From assembly GCA_911728455.2 (NCBI GenBank), contig OU452233.1:16810087-16874086 (forward strand): 64,000 bases of DNA. Reading direction: 5' to 3'. Each line of letters begins with the position of its first letter. Position 1 is the first letter of the stretch. Origin of the DNA: Marthasterias glacialis (taxonomy: Eukaryota; Echinodermata; Asteroidea; Forcipulatida; Asteriidae). Positions 62,107 to 64,000 of the stretch are shown here, one piece after another. The notes beneath the pieces were generated by a model. It worked only from the letters and a program-made list of their open reading frames with translations. It made no database searches and was not told where the DNA came from. The position numbers were made by a program, and so were the translations under genes.

Positions 62107-64000
62107 GACCGATAAATCAATGTTATATCAAATAAAACTACACTAACACAAAAAAACAGGAAATTCACAATGTAGCTAAAAGTGGTTAATGCTTTGCTTC
62201 TGAATCAAAAAGTAGGCCTGGGCCCACGTATCAATGCCGGTTTCATTTGTAAAACGATACAGTTTCAAGCACGATTGATAAATAATTATTCAATTCGTGT
62301 TATTATAATAACATTGAAAACCAAGTTAATTTATTTATTTATTATTGTTATTATTATTTTTTTTACGATCGGTGAAGAAAACGTGTATTATAATGGGCTG
62401 CCCGTGTTGGGGAATCATGTTTAATAAAAAACTGAACACAGAGTAATAATTCAAAGGGAAAGTACTCCGTTGTATGTTGTATGTTGTTTGTTGTTGTTGT
62501 TCGCCTTGTTGTTTGTTTGTTTTTATTTTCAAATAAAGCAGGATACTGAACCCCTGTTCCCTTTTGTGCATTTATCGACTTTGGTTGTAGACCTGTATGC
62601 TGTGACATTACAACAAGTCAGGGAGCCTGATTAACTTCCAATTCTTCAAGAGCACCTTGTGAGCTGCTCACACAACGGAGGAAAACTTAAAAGAAAAAAA
62701 ATTATGATTCTAATTCAACTTTAGGGCTGTACGCGGCGTACAATTTGTATCTACTTTCAGCAGGTGGGCGTAACAATAGGGTAAAATTTTACGTGGTGCA
62801 CCATTATCTCTAGGGGGCACTTTTGGCCAATTAAAACTGTAGTTTCCGTCTGTATTTTTCCTAAACAAGCCCCTTCAGCGCTCGTTATGCCGTTAATACT
62901 ATTTTGTTTTATAAAATAATCTAATAATCTGACAGGGTAAACAATTACATTGTCTGTGTGTAAATGAAAGGCAGATTCTAGTTGTTTGGATGTCAGTCAA
63001 CCTGTGTACCAATTGGTAGCAACATCTCAATTTGGAGATATAGGCCTCCAAAATTAATGCAAAAAAACACCAAAATTCAAATAGAAGGGGCAGGGCTTAT
63101 ATGTTTAGGGGTCCATATCCCAGAAACGGCAAGGAAAAAAATTTGTGTTTGTTCATTGCACCCATAGAGGATTGTCTAAAAAAATTCGCAAAATCTAAGT
63201 CGGTCACTGCCAAACTTTTCAGAATTGTAGGTGATTTGGCGCGGAAGACCCAGTAGCAAGGCTGGGAGGCGAGGCATTATTTATTACTTAACAGCGCCCT
63301 CACTTGGTTAAAAAAACAGCTGGTGTCCAGCCTACCTGCAGATTTAATGCTTTAGAACGTACTTTTGTTATCAGTTGGTTTGTTTACCAGCGGAAAGATA
63401 CAAGGCCGGCCTCAAATCAAAGTTCACTGCTGAGTGTTGTCGCTTGCGATTTTGATATTGTTTTTGCAAATAAACACACAAAAAGATGTAAAGTGCTGTC
63501 GCCTTTTGATGTTTACCAATATTTTGCAACTTATGTAAGCAACATTCAGTTGAAAGATGTCATCGTCCGACAGAATACAACATACGGGACTGGTCACACA
63601 ACAGGTAATTACTATACTAACTAAATTACAGGAAACCCCCTTCAATTTTACTGCATCTTATTCGTGATAAAATATACTTGGTAGTGTAAACTACCACCCA
63701 CCCACCGTCCATAGATGGCCAGGTCCTCCCCCTTTTAATTTTAACCCCCTCCCTTCCTCCAACACAACCATTCCTGTCTTTACACACATGGGAAAACTTA
63801 GCTGACTGAGCTTGCACAGAGGGGAGACTAGCCCCACTAGTGTGGCAAGGATTTTTGACATCGGTTGAATCCTTAGCCACACGTCCAACTCCAAGCCTAT
63901 CTTTTGTGCAGCTTGTCCCCGAAACCTAACGGGTGCGGCGCTGGATTTTAACCAACTAAATGTGTCCACGTACCTCTTAGCTTCCCTCCGGTACTTTGGC
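62107..64000. other. Gene-free right edge
   Basis: AT-rich with (TTA)n/(TTATT)n text near 62327-62362 and short frames only. A minus-strand frame at 63691-63969 and plus-strand frame at 63304-63624 lack any recognised domain or clear splice context. Confidence 0.45.

Noticed and set aside
1-64000. Retroviral, LTR, Polinton or LINE sequence
   Set aside because: I looked for reverse transcriptase, integrase, capsid, envelope and packaging ATPase motifs in the translated frames and saw none; no long terminal direct repeats were noticed.

Overview
The window is eukaryotic nuclear DNA. Its genes have many short coding exons with canonical GT-AG introns, and it is AT-rich with long poly(T)/poly(A) runs. 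The spaces between genes hold many small DNA transposons (MITEs) and tRNA-derived SINEs. The gene set (class B scavenger receptor, cholinesterase with a tetramerisation tail, Wnt11-type ligand, testis-specific-type kinase) is animal. The gene structures and repeat styles suggest a marine invertebrate deuterostome. An echinoderm, perhaps a sea star, is my best guess from remembered repeat motifs; that is inference, not proof.

Four protein genes can be assembled exon by exon. (1) 3738-15290, plus strand: a 12-exon CD36/SCARB family receptor of 520 aa. (2) 22638-18962, minus strand: a three-exon acetylcholinesterase of about 613 aa with complete catalytic triad, paired cysteines and a C-terminal T (WAT) peptide. 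It has Ser where cholinesterases have the oxyanion-hole glycine, Torpedo position 119. (3) 56901-48129, minus strand: a six-exon Wnt of 364 aa with 24 cysteines, closest to Wnt11, with a 5-kb first intron full of nested transposons. (4) 59184-61198, plus strand: a two-exon TSSK-like Ser/Thr kinase of 428 aa with a long basic N-terminal extension. Genes 1 and 2 are convergent. Genes 3 and 4 are divergent, with start codons 2.3 kb apart. The genes do not form one pathway.

The left edge (1-3737) has MITEs, one of which encloses a copy of a neighbouring exon-like segment. From 22.6 to 48.1 kb no gene is supported; this gap holds SINEs, at least six MITE types, fold-back elements and a tandem duplication. 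The right edge (61.2-64 kb) has a short near-perfect fold-back and otherwise nothing recognised. I saw no retrovirus, LTR element, Polinton, LINE reverse transcriptase or CRISPR. Repeat boundaries were read by eye and may be off by a few to a few tens of bases.
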